Source: Comamonas sp. (GTDB taxonomy: Bacteria > Pseudomonadota > Gammaproteobacteria > Burkholderiales > Burkholderiaceae_C). Taken from it: 64,000 bases of DNA. This document shows, piece by piece, positions 49,310 to 59,762 of the stretch. The translations under genes were made by a program, and so were the position numbers. A model generated the notes under the pieces. The model saw only the letters and a program-made list of their open reading frames with translations. It had not been told where the DNA came from and searched no databases. The stretch lies in assembly GCA_031277805.1 (NCBI GenBank), contig JAITLR010000021.1:1-64000 (forward strand), given 5' to 3'. Within the stretch, counting starts at the first letter, position 1. Each line of letters begins with the position of its first letter.

Positions 49310-49615
49310 TCAACCCTTGCGGTGGACCAGGTAACGATAGACAAAGCCAGGGAAGGCCAGAGTCAGAAACAGCGTGGCCGTGACCGCGTAGAACTCCCAA
49401 CCCTGAGGATAGACCTGACCGGCACGGCGCTCAAGCACCAACCCCAATCCGCCAACCAGCAGATAGAGGACGATCATTTCCAGCAGTCTCACCCACAGTG
49501 GCTTGCGCCCCTGCACGACAGGGCCAACGATGCCCAGACGCTGGTTGATAAAAGGCAAATTGGCTGCCACAAGGGCAGCCAAGATGATGAGCCAGATAGA
49601 GGCGGTAATAGACAC
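49310..49615 (-). CDS. DUF2818 family small membrane protein
   Basis: The 101-residue product has three predicted membrane segments (ITASIWLIILAALVAANLPF, LLEMIVLYLLVGGLGLVLE, WEFYAVTATLFLTLAFPGFVYRYL), the DUF2818 pattern including NLPFINQRL. In betaproteobacteria this gene usually follows nuoN directly, which suggests a link to complex I, but no role is proven. Here a 322-base gap containing a 266-bp palindromic repeat separates it from nuoN, so co-transcription may be altered. Eight bases separate it from the DUF1178 gene. Confidence 0.92.
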   Translation of the reverse strand: MSITASIWLIILAALVAANLPFINQRLGIVGPVVQGRKPLWVRLLEMIVLYLLVGGLGLVLERRAGQVYPQGWEFYAVTATLFLTLAFPGFVYRYLVHRKG

Positions 49616-49649
49616 TAAGCCATTCCTAGAAAAAGCAGTGAGGGTTCAA

Positions 49650-49915
49650 GAGCGTGCTCATGATCTCTACACCGCCGCGTTGGAGTGCAATCGGGATGAG
49701 TTCGAAGCGTGTGACTCGCCGCTTGCACCCTGGTGCAAGCAAGAGTCAGCGCACAGAAATCGCCCGATTTCACTCCAACCCTTCGGGACAGTGTCTTTGC
49801 GGGCGGTCTGCTGCGTTGCAGCCGCTTGCAAGGCATGAGCCTTGCTGCGCACCTGCGTCTTGCATCCCATCCCGCAAAGCCGCTGTCGCGGCGCGAGGAG
49901 ATCGTGAGTACGCTC
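49650..49915. repeat. 266-bp composite palindromic element (copy D)
   Basis: The ends GAGCGTGCTCATGATC (49650-49665) and GATCGTGAGTACGCTC (49900-49915) are those of the 160-bp family, and its right half contains GGGCGGTCTGC and CATCCCATCCCG, shared with copies A and B. The left half carries extra nested hairpins: GTTGGAGTG (49679-49687) with CACTCCAAC (49771-49779), and GCTTGCACC/GGTGCAAGC (49721-49740). It is non-coding and lies between nuoN and the DUF2818 gene. Confidence 0.8.
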
Positions 49916-49937
49916 TATGCCCTCACTGCATTCGTCA

Positions 49938-51431
49938 TCAGGAAGCCAGGGCACGCACTATGGCGTCTGCGCACAAGGCCATCAACCCGCCGGGCAGCAC
50001 GCCCAGCAGCAGAACCAGCGCACCATTGATGGTCAGCACAACGCGAACATCCAGAGGAGCAGAGACGCTGGTGGCAGTGATTGGAGCATCAAAGTACATG
50101 ACCTTGACCACGCGCAGGTAATAGAAGGCGCCGATCAGCGACATGATCACGGCAAACACGGCCAGGCCGATGTACAGGCTGCTGCCCGAAGCCACCAGTG
50201 CCTGCAGCACGGACAGCTTGGCGTAGAAGCCAACCAGCGGAGGAATACCAGCCATGGAGAACAGGCAGATGGCCATCACACCGGCGTACAGAGGACTGCG
50301 CTGATTCAGGCCAGCCAGGTCTGCGATCTCTTCGCTTTCAAAGCCTTCGCGGGCCAGCAGCAGAATCACGCCGAAGGAAGCCAGAGCCGTGAGCACATAG
50401 GTGATCATGTAGAACATGGCCGAGCTGTAGGCGTTTTCGGCCAGCGCGGGATCCACCTTGCCGCCCACAACACCCGACATCAGGCCCAGCAGCACAAAGC
50501 CCATCTGGGAAATTGTCGAGTACGCCAGCATGCGTTTGAGGTTGGTCTGCTGCAGACCCGCAAGGTTACCCACGAGCAGCGAGCACACTGCCAGCACCAT
50601 CAGCATCTGTTGCCAGTCGATGGCCAGGGGCAGCAAGCCATCCACCAGCAGGCGGATGGTCATGGCAAAGGCGGCCAGCTTGGGAGCGCCACCGATCAGC
50701 GCCGTGATGGCAGTGGGAGCGCCCTGGTAAACGTCAGGTACCCACATGTGGAAAGGAACCGCGCCCAGCTTGAACGCCAGACCTGCCACCACGAAGACCA
50801 GACCGAAGACCAGAACCTGATGCTTGATTTCGCCAGAGTAGATAGCCTTGAAGACTTGACCGATATCCAGCGAGCCAGTGGCACCGTACAACATGGAGAT
50901 GCCGTAGAGCAGGAAGCCCGAAGCCATGGCGCCCAGCACAAAGTACTTCATGGCCGCTTCGACGGAGCCTTCGTGGTCGCGGCGCAGGGCCACCAGCGCA
51001 TAGCTGGAGAGCGTCAGCAGTTCCAGGCCCAGATACAGGACCAGGAAGTTGTTGCCGCTGATCATGATGAACATGCCCAGCAGAGACAGCATGGACAGGG
51101 TGAAGAACTCACCACCGCGCAGCATGTCGCGCTCGGCCGCATAGGGGCGGCCATAGACCATGGTGATCATTACGGCAATCGTGGCAAAGCACTTGAGCCA
51201 GTTGCCCATGGCGTCCGAGACAACCATGTTGCCCCAGCCGTAGAAAGTGTTGCCGCTTGAGGCATACATGCCTTGCATCACCGCCACGACAAGCAGGGTG
51301 AGCATGGTCAGAACATAGGTACCTGTGCGGCGGGCGCTTTTCACGCCCAGGTCCACCAAGGCAATGACGCAGGCCATGACCAGGAGCGTGATCTCCGGGT
51401 AGATCGCCAGCCAGCTGATGTTGTCAATCAT
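49938..51431 (-). CDS. nuoN: NADH-quinone oxidoreductase subunit N
   Basis: NuoN is one of three antiporter-like proton-pumping subunits of complex I. The 497-residue product has about fourteen membrane segments and the conserved [42 protein letters not shown], with the key Glu and Lys residues, then [30 protein letters not shown] and [22 protein letters not shown]. It is the last nuo gene, 24 bases after nuoM. Start at ATG 51431 ([22 protein letters not shown]). Confidence 0.97.
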   Translation of the reverse strand: MIDNISWLAIYPEITLLVMACVIALVDLGVKSARRTGTYVLTMLTLLVVAVMQGMYASSGNTFYGWGNMVVSDAMGNWLKCFATIAVMITMVYGRPYAAERDMLRGGEFFTLSMLSLLGMFIMISGNNFLVLYLGLELLTLSSYALVALRRDHEGSVEAAMKYFVLGAMASGFLLYGISMLYGATGSLDIGQVFKAIYSGEIKHQVLVFGLVFVVAGLAFKLGAVPFHMWVPDVYQGAPTAITALIGGAPKLAAFAMTIRLLVDGLLPLAIDWQQMLMVLAVCSLLVGNLAGLQQTNLKRMLAYSTISQMGFVLLGLMSGVVGGKVDPALAENAYSSAMFYMITYVLTALASFGVILLLAREGFESEEIADLAGLNQRSPLYAGVMAICLFSMAGIPPLVGFYAKLSVLQALVASGSSLYIGLAVFAVIMSLIGAFYYLRVVKVMYFDAPITATSVSAPLDVRVVLTINGALVLLLGVLPGGLMALCADAIVRALAS

Positions 51432-51455
51432 CTCGTGTCTCTCGTTTCAGTCTGG

Positions 51456-52931
51456 TCAGTTGAGCTTGCTCACAGCCACATGCTTGATGAGCTCTGCCAC
51501 AGACACATCCATCACATCGGTGAAGGGCTTGGGATACACACCCATGACCAGCACAGCCGCAGCCAGCACACCCAGCACCAGGAATTCGCGGCAGTTGATG
51601 TCCTTGAGCTCTGCCACATGGTCGTTACCAACAGGGCCCAGGTACACGCGCTTGTACATCCACAGGGTGTAGGCAGCGCCGAAGATCAAAGCCGTGGCAG
51701 CGCCCAGACCGATCCAGAAGTTGTATTCCACAGCACCCAGAATCACCATCCATTCGCCGACGAAGCCGGCAGTGGCAGGCAGACCGCAGTTGGCCATGGC
51801 GAACAGCAGGGCAAAGGCAGCGAACTTGGGCATGGTATTGACCACGCCGCCGTAGGCAGCGATTTCACGCGAGTGAACGCGGTCGTACAGCACGCCGATG
51901 CACAGGAACATCGCACCCGACACAAAGCCGTGAGCAATCATCTGCACCAGGCCACCGGAGATGCCCAGGTTGTTGAACATGAAGAAGCCCAGGGTCACGA
52001 AGCCCATGTGTGCCACCGACGAGTAGGCCACCAGCTTCTTCATGTCCTTCTGCACCAGAGCCACCACACCCACGTAGATCACGGCGATCAGCGACAGCGT
52101 GATGATCAGGCCCGACCACTCATGTGCAGCATCGGGAGCAATGGGCAGCGAGAAGCGCAGGAAGCCATAGGCACCCAGCTTCAGCATGATGGCTGCCAGC
52201 ACGGCGGAACCACCGGTAGGCGCTTCCACGTGCACGTCTGGCAGCCAGGTGTGCACGGGGAACATGGGCACCTTCACCGCGAAAGCGGCAAAGAAGGCAA
52301 AGAAGATCAGCGTCTGGGCGGTGCCGGACAGGGGCAGCTTGTGCCAGTCCAGAATCTCGAAGCTGCCACCCGACTGGGTGTACAGGTAGATCATGGCCAC
52401 CAGCGTGAGCAACGAACCCATCAAGGTGTACAGGAAGAACTTGAAGGCTGCGTAGATACGGTTAGGACCACCCCAGATACCGATGATCAGATACATCGGG
52501 ATCAGCGTGGCTTCGAAGAACACGTAGAACAGCATGCCGTCCAGCGCACAGAACACACCGATCATCAGACCCGACAGAATCAGGAACGCGCCCATGTACT
52601 GGTTCACGCGCTCGGTGATGTTGGTCCACGAAGCGATCACCACCAGCACGGTGATGAAGGCTGTCAGCGGAATGAACCACATGGAGATGCCATCCACGCC
52701 CAGGTGGTAGTGGATGTTGAAACGCTCGATCCAGAGCGCGTTCTCCACGAACTGCATATTGGCAGTAGTGGTGTCAAAGCCGGTGATCAGCGGTATGGTC
52801 ACCGCGAAGCCAATCAGCGCACCAATCAGAGCCAGCCAGCGCACCGCATTGGCCTGCCCTTCTTTGCTGAAGGCCAGCAGGAGGGCACCGAAAGCAATCG
52901 GCACCCAGATAGAAAGACTCAACAAACCCAT
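51456..52931 (-). CDS. nuoM: NADH-quinone oxidoreductase subunit M
   Basis: NuoM is the second antiporter-like pump of complex I. The 491-residue product carries YHLGVDGISMWFIPLTAFITVLVVIASW, the conserved Glu in FFEATLIPMYLIIGIWGG, the Lys region AFAVKVPMFPVHTWLPDVHVEAPTGGSAVLAAIMLKLGAYGFLRF, and KDMKKLVAYSSVAHMGFVTLG. It follows nuoL after 16 bases and precedes nuoN by 24. Start ATG 52931. Confidence 0.97.
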   Translation of the reverse strand: MGLLSLSIWVPIAFGALLLAFSKEGQANAVRWLALIGALIGFAVTIPLITGFDTTTANMQFVENALWIERFNIHYHLGVDGISMWFIPLTAFITVLVVIASWTNITERVNQYMGAFLILSGLMIGVFCALDGMLFYVFFEATLIPMYLIIGIWGGPNRIYAAFKFFLYTLMGSLLTLVAMIYLYTQSGGSFEILDWHKLPLSGTAQTLIFFAFFAAFAVKVPMFPVHTWLPDVHVEAPTGGSAVLAAIMLKLGAYGFLRFSLPIAPDAAHEWSGLIITLSLIAVIYVGVVALVQKDMKKLVAYSSVAHMGFVTLGFFMFNNLGISGGLVQMIAHGFVSGAMFLCIGVLYDRVHSREIAAYGGVVNTMPKFAAFALLFAMANCGLPATAGFVGEWMVILGAVEYNFWIGLGAATALIFGAAYTLWMYKRVYLGPVGNDHVAELKDINCREFLVLGVLAAAVLVMGVYPKPFTDVMDVSVAELIKHVAVSKLN

Positions 52932-52947
52932 TTTTGTTCTTCCCCTA

Positions 52948-54984
52948 CTACTTGTTGAGCCACACGAAGTACGTCATGAGGGCAACGATACCCAGCAGCA
53001 TGACCAACGCGTAGTGATAGAGATAGCCCGTTTGCAGGCCGCGCACCCATTGACCGAACTTGGCCATGAGCTTCCAGGAGCCGTTCACGACTGCACCATC
53101 AATGATGGCCTGATCGCCGACCTTCCAGAAGACCGTGCCGAAGGCACGGGCGCCACGGGCAAAGATGTTCTCGTAGACCCAGTCCACGCCGTACTTTCCT
53201 TCCAGCACCTGGTACAGGCCGATCTTCTTGGAGAAGGCCATGATGGCAGCAGGAATCTCGGGCTTGACCATGTAGAACACATAGGACACCACTACACCAG
53301 CCAGGGCCAGCCAGAACGGTGCGGCCGTGAAGCCGTGCAACGCCATGGGCACCCAGCCGTGGATCTGCTCGGCCAGTTCGGCCATGGCACCGTGCTTGGA
53401 ACCATCGACGTGGATTGCGTCCTTGAAGAAATCGCCAAGCACCATGGGGGCCAGAGCGATCGCACCGATCACCACCGAAGGAATGGCCAGCAGCATCAGA
53501 GGACCGGTCACCACCAGCGGTGACTCATGGGGCTTGGCATCGTGGCCATGGCCGTGGTCATCATGACCATGATGGTCATCGTGGTGTGCATCGGGGTTCT
53601 GGTCGTAACGTTCCTTACCGTGGAACACGATGAAGTACAGACGGAACGAATAGAAAGCCGTGATGAACACGCCGGCCAGCACTGCAAAGTTGGCAAAGCC
53701 AGACGCAGGCAGGCTGGAGGCATGGACCGCTTCGATGATGGCGTCCTTGGAGTAGAAACCGGAGAAGAACGGTGTACCGATCAGCGCCAGGTTACCCAGC
53801 AGGAAAGTGATCCAGGTGATGGGCATGTACTTGCGTACGCCGCCCATCCAGCGGATGTCCTGATTGTGGTGCATGCCCATGATGACGGAGCCTGCACCAA
53901 GGAACAGCAGAGCCTTGAAGAAGGCGTGAGTCATCAGGTGGAACACGGACACCGAGTAGGCCGACACACCCAGAGCAATGGTCATATAGCCCAGCTGCGA
54001 CAGCGTGGAGTACGCGATCACGCGCTTGATGTCGTTCTGGATGATGCCCAGGATACCCATGAACAGCGCCGTGATCGAGCCGATCACCAGGATGAAGTTC
54101 AGCGCTGTATCCGACAGCTCATACAGGGGCGACATGCGCGAGACCATGAAGATACCGGCTGTCACCATGGTCGCTGCGTGAATCAGCGCCGAAATGGGAG
54201 TAGGACCTTCCATGGAGTCTGGCAACCACGCGTGCAGCGGGAATTGGGCCGACTTGCCCATCGCACCGATGAACAGGCAGATGGCAGTCACCGTCACCAG
54301 CATCCAGCCCGTGCCGGGCAGCTGCGTGTTCTGGATCTCGGGCAGCTTGGCGAAGATCTCGGAATAGTTCAGCGTACCGGTGTAGGAAGCGATCAGGCCG
54401 ATACCCAAGATGAAGCCGAAGTCACCAACGCGGTTGACCAGAAAGGCCTTCATGTTGGCAAAAATGGCCGTGGACTTCTTGAAGTAGAAACCGATCAGCA
54501 GATAGGACACCAAGCCCACCGCTTCCCAGCCGAAGAACAGCTGCAGCAGGTTGTTGCTCATCACGAGCATCAACATGGAGAAGGTGAACAGGGAGATATA
54601 AGAGAAGAAACGGTTGTAGCCGTCATCTTCTTCCATGTAGCCCATGGTGTAGATGTGAACCATCAGCGACACGAAGGTCACCACGCACATCATCATGGCC
54701 GTGATGGAATCGATCAGGAAACCGATTTCCATCTTCAAGCCACCGACAACCATCCAGGTGTAGATGGTTTCGTTGAACGTTGCGCCATCAAAGACGACGC
54801 TTTTGAACGTCAGTGCCGACAGGACGAAGGCAACAAGTACGCCCAGAATGGTCAGGGAGCTGCTACCAGGGCGACCAATCTTGTTGCCGCCAAAGGCTGT
54901 GCCCCAGATACCCGCGAGCGCGGAGCCGACCAGCGGTGCCAACGGCACCGCAAGCAGCATGGATGCAGAAAGGGTTTGACTCAT
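52948..54984 (-). CDS. nuoL: NADH-quinone oxidoreductase subunit L
   Basis: NuoL is the distal antiporter-like pump whose long lateral C-terminal helix lies along the membrane arm. The 678-residue product has FFGWEAVGLVSYLLIGFYFKKSTAIFANMKAF, GKSAQFPLHAWLPDSMEGPTPISALIHAATMVTAGIF, NDIKRVIAYSTLSQLGYMTIALGV and a His/Asp-rich loop (HHDDHHGHDDHGHGHDAKPH, codons around 53540-53600) that could bind metal. ATG 54984 is preferred; the ORF is open to 55017. The gap to nuoK is 29 bases. Confidence 0.97.
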   Translation of the reverse strand: MSQTLSASMLLAVPLAPLVGSALAGIWGTAFGGNKIGRPGSSSLTILGVLVAFVLSALTFKSVVFDGATFNETIYTWMVVGGLKMEIGFLIDSITAMMMCVVTFVSLMVHIYTMGYMEEDDGYNRFFSYISLFTFSMLMLVMSNNLLQLFFGWEAVGLVSYLLIGFYFKKSTAIFANMKAFLVNRVGDFGFILGIGLIASYTGTLNYSEIFAKLPEIQNTQLPGTGWMLVTVTAICLFIGAMGKSAQFPLHAWLPDSMEGPTPISALIHAATMVTAGIFMVSRMSPLYELSDTALNFILVIGSITALFMGILGIIQNDIKRVIAYSTLSQLGYMTIALGVSAYSVSVFHLMTHAFFKALLFLGAGSVIMGMHHNQDIRWMGGVRKYMPITWITFLLGNLALIGTPFFSGFYSKDAIIEAVHASSLPASGFANFAVLAGVFITAFYSFRLYFIVFHGKERYDQNPDAHHDDHHGHDDHGHGHDAKPHESPLVVTGPLMLLAIPSVVIGAIALAPMVLGDFFKDAIHVDGSKHGAMAELAEQIHGWVPMALHGFTAAPFWLALAGVVVSYVFYMVKPEIPAAIMAFSKKIGLYQVLEGKYGVDWVYENIFARGARAFGTVFWKVGDQAIIDGAVVNGSWKLMAKFGQWVRGLQTGYLYHYALVMLLGIVALMTYFVWLNK

Positions 54985-55013
54985 CTCTTGAGAACCTTGC
55001 AAGTAACGGTGAC

Positions 55014-55322
55014 TCAACCCTTGAGGGTGTTGAGATCTTCCGCATTGATGCTTGTCTTGTTACGGAACAGCAGCACCAGGATCGCCAGACCGATGGCCGA
55101 CTCAGCGGCCGCCACTGTCAGGATGAAAAACACGAACACCTGGCCGTGCATGTCGCCCAGATAGCTGGAGAACGCCACAAAGTTCATGTTCACGGCCAGG
55201 AGCATCAGCTCGATGGCCATGAGCAAGACGATCAGGTTCTTGCGGTTCAGAAAGATGCCAACCACGGCGAGTGCAAACAGAATTGCACCCAGCGTCAGGA
55301 AGTGGCCCAAAGTCAGCGTCAT
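55014..55322 (-). CDS. nuoK: NADH-quinone oxidoreductase subunit K
   Basis: NuoK is a small three-helix membrane subunit with conserved glutamates on the proton path. The 102-residue product shows [46 protein letters not shown] and [32 protein letters not shown], with the Glu residues in AIELML and AAAESA. It overlaps nuoJ by four bases (55319-55322). Confidence 0.97.
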   Translation of the reverse strand: MTLTLGHFLTLGAILFALAVVGIFLNRKNLIVLLMAIELMLLAVNMNFVAFSSYLGDMHGQVFVFFILTVAAAESAIGLAILVLLFRNKTSINAEDLNTLKG

Positions 55323-55993
55323 GCTTTTGTCTCCACCGCAGCATCGGCTGCCACAGCTTCAGGTTTTTGTGCGGGCTTTGTTGTTTCGACCTTGACCAGC
55401 TTGATACGGTCAGAAGCACGCACACGAATTTGATCTGCGGGGCTCATGGCCTTGCTGTCCTTGCGCTTACGCAGCGTCAGGGCAATCGCGGCAATCATGG
55501 CAACCAGCAGGATCACAGCTGCAATTTCCACAGGGTACAGATACTCCGTGTACAGCAGCTTGCCCAATGCCTGGGTGTTCGAGTAAGGAACAGTCTGGCC
55601 TGCCGCATTGACCATGGTTGCACCCACTGCCTTTGCGTCTTCAACCTCACCGAAACCACCCATCAGCACCATGCCCATTTCAAAGGCAATCAGCACGCCG
55701 ATCAGGGCTGCAAAGGGGAAATGCTTCCAGAAGCCGCGGCGCACGGAGTCGATACGGATATCGAGCATCATCACCACGAACAGGAACAGCACCATCACGG
55801 CGCCCAGATAGACCAGCACCAGGGCAATGCCCAGGAATTCAGCCTTCAGAAGCAGCCAGATGGCCGCAGCCTGCGAGAAGGCCAGAATCAGATTGAGCAC
55901 GGCATGCACAGGGTTGCGGGCCGTGACAACTCGGAAGGCTGCGAATAGCAGCACTGCCGAGAACAGATAGAAAAAACCAGTTTTGGCGTCCAT
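55319..55993 (-). CDS. nuoJ: NADH-quinone oxidoreductase subunit J
   Basis: NuoJ is a five-helix subunit of the membrane arm. The 224-residue product has [69 protein letters not shown] and a C-terminal polar, charged tail ([30 protein letters not shown]) that is longer than in E. coli. It overlaps nuoK by four bases; nuoI lies 34 bases upstream. Confidence 0.96.
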   Translation of the reverse strand: MDAKTGFFYLFSAVLLFAAFRVVTARNPVHAVLNLILAFSQAAAIWLLLKAEFLGIALVLVYLGAVMVLFLFVVMMLDIRIDSVRRGFWKHFPFAALIGVLIAFEMGMVLMGGFGEVEDAKAVGATMVNAAGQTVPYSNTQALGKLLYTEYLYPVEIAAVILLVAMIAAIALTLRKRKDSKAMSPADQIRVRASDRIKLVKVETTKPAQKPEAVAADAAVETKA

Positions 55994-56027
55994 GGATCGA
56001 ATCTTTTCAAGTGATCAAGGAGCCGCT

Positions 56028-56537
56028 TCAGCGGTACTTGGCATCGGCTGCCTTGTTGGCAGCAATCTCGGCTTCATAGCGATCACCCACTGCCAGGAGC
56101 ATGTCCTTGGTGAAGTAGAGGTCACCGCGCTTTTCGCCGTGGTATTCGAAGATGTGCGTCTCCACGATGGAGTCCACCGGGCAGCTTTCTTCGCAGAAGC
56201 CGCAGAAGATGCACTTGGTCAGATCGATGTCGTAGCGCGTGGTACGGCGCGAACCGTCGTCACGCACATCGGACTCGATGGTGATGGCCATGGCAGGGCA
56301 CACGGCTTCGCACAGCTTGCAGGCAATGCAGCGCTCTTCGCCGTTGTCGTAACGGCGCAGGGCGTGCAGACCACGGAAGCGTGGCGACTGAGGTGTTTTT
56401 TCCTCGGGGAACTGCACCGTGATCTTGCGACGGAAGGTGTAACGGCCAGTCAGGGCCATGCCCTTGGCCAGTTCCCAGAGCATGAAGCTCTTGAGGAAAT
56501 CCTTGAAGGAGAAAGGAGTTGCAGCGACTGCAGACAT
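56028..56537 (-). CDS. nuoI: NADH-quinone oxidoreductase subunit I
   Basis: NuoI is the ferredoxin-like subunit carrying clusters N6a and N6b. The product (169 residues from ATG 56537, [18 protein letters not shown]) has an amphipathic N-terminal helix and the two [4Fe-4S] motifs [12 protein letters not shown] and [12 protein letters not shown]. The ORF is open to 56633 but the extension is antisense-like sequence overlapping nuoH. It is eleven bases after nuoH. Confidence 0.97.
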   Translation of the reverse strand: MSAVAATPFSFKDFLKSFMLWELAKGMALTGRYTFRRKITVQFPEEKTPQSPRFRGLHALRRYDNGEERCIACKLCEAVCPAMAITIESDVRDDGSRRTTRYDIDLTKCIFCGFCEESCPVDSIVETHIFEYHGEKRGDLYFTKDMLLAVGDRYEAEIAANKAADAKYR

Positions 56538-56548
56538 ACGTACTCCGC

Positions 56549-57625
56549 TTATTTCCAGATGTTCCAGGGCGAGTACAGCCAAGCACCCACTACCACCAGC
56601 CACACCAGGGTGACGGGAATGAAGATCTTCCAACCCAGACGCATGATCTGGTCATAACGGAAGCGCGGGAAGGTGGCGCGAATCCAGATGAAGCACGACA
56701 CCACCAGGAAGGTCTTGATTGCCAGCCAGATCCAGCCTGGGATGAAGCCCAGGAAGTCGAACGGAGGCAACCAGCCACCCAGGAACATGATCACAGCCAG
56801 GATGGAGACCAGCCACATGCTGGCGTATTCGGCCAGGAAGAAGACGGCAAAGCCCATGCCCGAGTACTCGACCATGTGGCCGGCCACGATTTCGGCTTCA
56901 CCTTCGACCACGTCAAACGGGTGACGGTTGGTTTCGGCAACCACCGAAATCAGGTAGACGATGAAGATAGGCAGCAGAGGCAACCAGTTCCAGGACAGGA
57001 TGCTCACACCCATGGATGCGAACTGACCTTGACCCTGGCTCATCACGATGGCCGACAGATTCATGCTACCCGTGACCATGATGACCACCAGGAAACAGAA
57101 ACCCAGAGCAATTTCATAGCTGACCATCTGAGCCGAGGCACGCAGCGCGCCCAGGAAGGCGTACTTGGAGTTCGAGGCCCAACCCGCAATGATCACCCCA
57201 TAGACTTCAATCGAAGTGATGGCCATCAGCAGCAGCAAGCCAGCATTCACATTGGCCAGAGCCACATCGGGAGCGAAAGGAATCACCACCCAGGCAGCCA
57301 AAGCCGGCATGATCGCCATGACGGGACCGACGTAGAACAGGCCCTTGGCGGCAGCCGTGGGCTGGATCAGTTCCTTGGTCAACAGCTTCAGGCCGTCAGC
57401 CAGAGGCTGCAGCAGACCCGAAGGACCCACGCGGTTGGGGCCCAGACGAATCTGCATGAAGCCCAGCAGCTTACGCTCCCACAGCGTCAGGTAAGCCACG
57501 GCCCCCATCAGCGGAGCCACGATGGCCACGATGCCCAGCAGAATCCAGATGACGGGCCATGCCACATCGGTCCAGAAGGGGGCTGCGGACAATCCGAGGC
57601 CCCAAGCTTTCAATGCGTCGATCAT
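56549..57625 (-). CDS. nuoH: NADH-quinone oxidoreductase subunit H
   Basis: NuoH is the membrane subunit forming the quinone-binding interface with NuoB/NuoD. The 358-residue product has eight to nine membrane segments and the conserved loops [66 protein letters not shown] and [22 protein letters not shown]. It overlaps nuoG by four bases (57622-57625). Confidence 0.97.
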   Translation of the reverse strand: MIDALKAWGLGLSAAPFWTDVAWPVIWILLGIVAIVAPLMGAVAYLTLWERKLLGFMQIRLGPNRVGPSGLLQPLADGLKLLTKELIQPTAAAKGLFYVGPVMAIMPALAAWVVIPFAPDVALANVNAGLLLLMAITSIEVYGVIIAGWASNSKYAFLGALRASAQMVSYEIALGFCFLVVIMVTGSMNLSAIVMSQGQGQFASMGVSILSWNWLPLLPIFIVYLISVVAETNRHPFDVVEGEAEIVAGHMVEYSGMGFAVFFLAEYASMWLVSILAVIMFLGGWLPPFDFLGFIPGWIWLAIKTFLVVSCFIWIRATFPRFRYDQIMRLGWKIFIPVTLVWLVVVGAWLYSPWNIWK

Positions 57626-59739
57626 GCGGCGCCTCCCTCACGAACCTGACGAGCATCTGCCGTCAATTGCAGCGACGTAGCGCGGCGCACGATGCTGTCG
57701 AGCTGGTAAATGCTTGCAACCACAGGGGCTGCCACATTGCCAACAGGCACTTCGCTCACAGCCTTGGCTGTATTGCTCAGCACATTGACCGGCACTTGCT
57801 CTGCGCCAGCGGTGGCAACAGCCAAGACATCTTGCGATGTCTCGTAATCCGCGCCCTGAACACCCATCAGGTTGGCCAGCACGCGCAGGACCTTCCATGC
57901 TGGACGGGTATCCGCCAGAGGCTTGACCACCGCGTGGAAGCTCTGCACACGGCCTTCGGCGTTGACAAAGCTGCCCGAAGTTTCGGTGAATGGAGCGATG
58001 GGCAACAGCACGTCGCTGAAATCCATGTTCGCCTTGAACGGGCTCAGAGTCACCACCATCTGCGCCTTGTTCAGGCCTGCCACGGCGGCCTTGCCTGCAG
58101 CACTGTCGAACTCTGGTTCGTTGTTCAGCAGGATGGCTGCCTTCAGGCCACCGTCGATCATCTGAGCTGCATTCAGACCATTGCCAGCAGGCATGGCCTT
58201 GATCCATTGCGCGCCCACGGTGTTCGCGGCTTCAGTCAGGTAACCTGCAGATGCGCCGGTCTGTTCGGCAATCCAGTTGGCCAGAGCCAGCAGAGTCGAT
58301 GCCTGTGCATGGTGAGCTGCGGCATTGCCCAGCAGCACTGCCTTTTGCTCGCCAGCCAGCAGTGCAGCGGCGATGGCCTTGGCCTCATCATGTGCCTGGC
58401 CCACTACAGGAGCATTCACGCCCTTGGCTTCTGCCACAGCGGCAGCCACATCGGCCAGAGCCTGAGCCCAGTCGCCAGCAGCAACCACCGAAGCGTTGAC
58501 GGGCAAGGCCCAGTCATAGACACGCTCATTGATGGAGAAGACCTTGCAGCCCTTCTTGGCAGCCTGGCGAATGCGCTGTGCGAACAACGGGTGATCCTTA
58601 CGCAGGTTGGAACCCACGACCAGGGCCGATTGCAGATTGCTCAGTGCAGCGATGGGCAGACCCAGCCACTGCACGCCTTGGGCGGCAGTGAACTCGGCAT
58701 TGCGCAGGCGGTAGTCGATATTTTCGCTACCGATGCCACGCACCAGCTTGCCAGCCAGGAACAGCTCTTCCAGCGTGCTGTGGGGGCTGACCAAAGCACC
58801 AATGGCATTGGCGCCATGGTCGTTCTTGATCTGCTGCAGGCCGTTGGCCACGTATTCCAGAGCGGTCTGCCAGTCGACTTCCTTCCACTCTCCGCCCTGC
58901 TTGAGCATGGGCTTGGTGAGGCGTTCGTCACTGTTCAGCGCTTCGTAGGAGAAACGGTCACGGTCGGCAATCCAGCACTCGTTGACTTCCTCGTTCTCGA
59001 AGGGCACAACACGCATGACCTTGTGGTTCTTGACCTGAACGATCAGGTTGGAACCCGTGGAGTCGTGCGGAGCCACCGACTTGCGGCGCGACAGCTCCCA
59101 GGTACGGGCGCTGTAACGGAATGGCTTGCTGGTCAACGCGCCCACGGGACAGATGTCGATCATGTTGCCCGACAGCTCGGAGTCCACCGTGTCGCCCAGC
59201 ACCGTCGTGATCTCGGAGTGTTCACCGCGGTGAATCATGCCCAGTTCCATGACGCCGGCCACTTCCTGACCGAAACGCACGCAGCGTGTGCAGTGAATGC
59301 AGCGGCTCATTTCCTCCATGGAAATCAGCGGGCCTACGTTCTTGTGGAACACCACGCGCTTTTCTTCCTCGTAACGGGAAGCGCTGGCACCATAGCCCAC
59401 AGCCAAGTCCTGGAGCTGGCATTCGCCGCCCTGGTCACAGATGGGGCAGTCCAGTGGGTGATTGATGAGCAGAAACTCCATCACCGACTGTTGGGCCTTG
59501 ATCGCCTTTTCGCTCTTGGTGCGCACGATCATGCCTTGCGTCACAGGCGTGGCGCAGGCAGGCATGGGCTTGGGAGCCTTTTCAACATCCACAAGGCACA
59601 TGCGGCAGTTGGCCGCAATGGACAGTTTCTTGTGGTAGCAGAAGTGAGGAATATAGGAGCCGGCCTTCTCGGCAGCATGCATGACCATGCTGCCTTCCGT
59701 CACCTCTACCTTTTTTCCGTCCAGTTCAATTTCAACCAT
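57622..59739 (-). CDS. nuoG: NADH-quinone oxidoreductase subunit G
   Basis: NuoG is the large hydrophilic-arm subunit with several Fe-S clusters. The 705-residue product has the N-terminal [2Fe-2S] domain ([31 protein letters not shown] in pieces), [16 protein letters not shown], the His-ligated [4Fe-4S] segment [29 protein letters not shown], and a molybdopterin-oxidoreductase-like C-terminal domain that is degenerate as usual in complex I. The start is ATG 59739 ([22 protein letters not shown]). It lies 23 bases after nuoF and overlaps nuoH. Confidence 0.97.
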   Translation of the reverse strand: MVEIELDGKKVEVTEGSMVMHAAEKAGSYIPHFCYHKKLSIAANCRMCLVDVEKAPKPMPACATPVTQGMIVRTKSEKAIKAQQSVMEFLLINHPLDCPICDQGGECQLQDLAVGYGASASRYEEEKRVVFHKNVGPLISMEEMSRCIHCTRCVRFGQEVAGVMELGMIHRGEHSEITTVLGDTVDSELSGNMIDICPVGALTSKPFRYSARTWELSRRKSVAPHDSTGSNLIVQVKNHKVMRVVPFENEEVNECWIADRDRFSYEALNSDERLTKPMLKQGGEWKEVDWQTALEYVANGLQQIKNDHGANAIGALVSPHSTLEELFLAGKLVRGIGSENIDYRLRNAEFTAAQGVQWLGLPIAALSNLQSALVVGSNLRKDHPLFAQRIRQAAKKGCKVFSINERVYDWALPVNASVVAAGDWAQALADVAAAVAEAKGVNAPVVGQAHDEAKAIAAALLAGEQKAVLLGNAAAHHAQASTLLALANWIAEQTGASAGYLTEAANTVGAQWIKAMPAGNGLNAAQMIDGGLKAAILLNNEPEFDSAAGKAAVAGLNKAQMVVTLSPFKANMDFSDVLLPIAPFTETSGSFVNAEGRVQSFHAVVKPLADTRPAWKVLRVLANLMGVQGADYETSQDVLAVATAGAEQVPVNVLSNTAKAVSEVPVGNVAAPVVASIYQLDSIVRRATSLQLTADARQVREGGAA

Positions 59740-59762
59740 ATGCTTGTCTCGCGATCAGGCGC

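Noticed and set aside
51273-52958. A 561-codon plus-strand ORF antisense to nuoM
   Set aside because: It is the frame opposite a strongly conserved nuo gene. The product is His/Gln-rich without domain pattern, the usual result of high GC and codon bias.
53527-55164. A 545-codon plus-strand ORF antisense to nuoL and nuoK
   Set aside because: It is the shadow of conserved genes; composition is dominated by His, Gln, Gly and Asp and no fold is recognisable.
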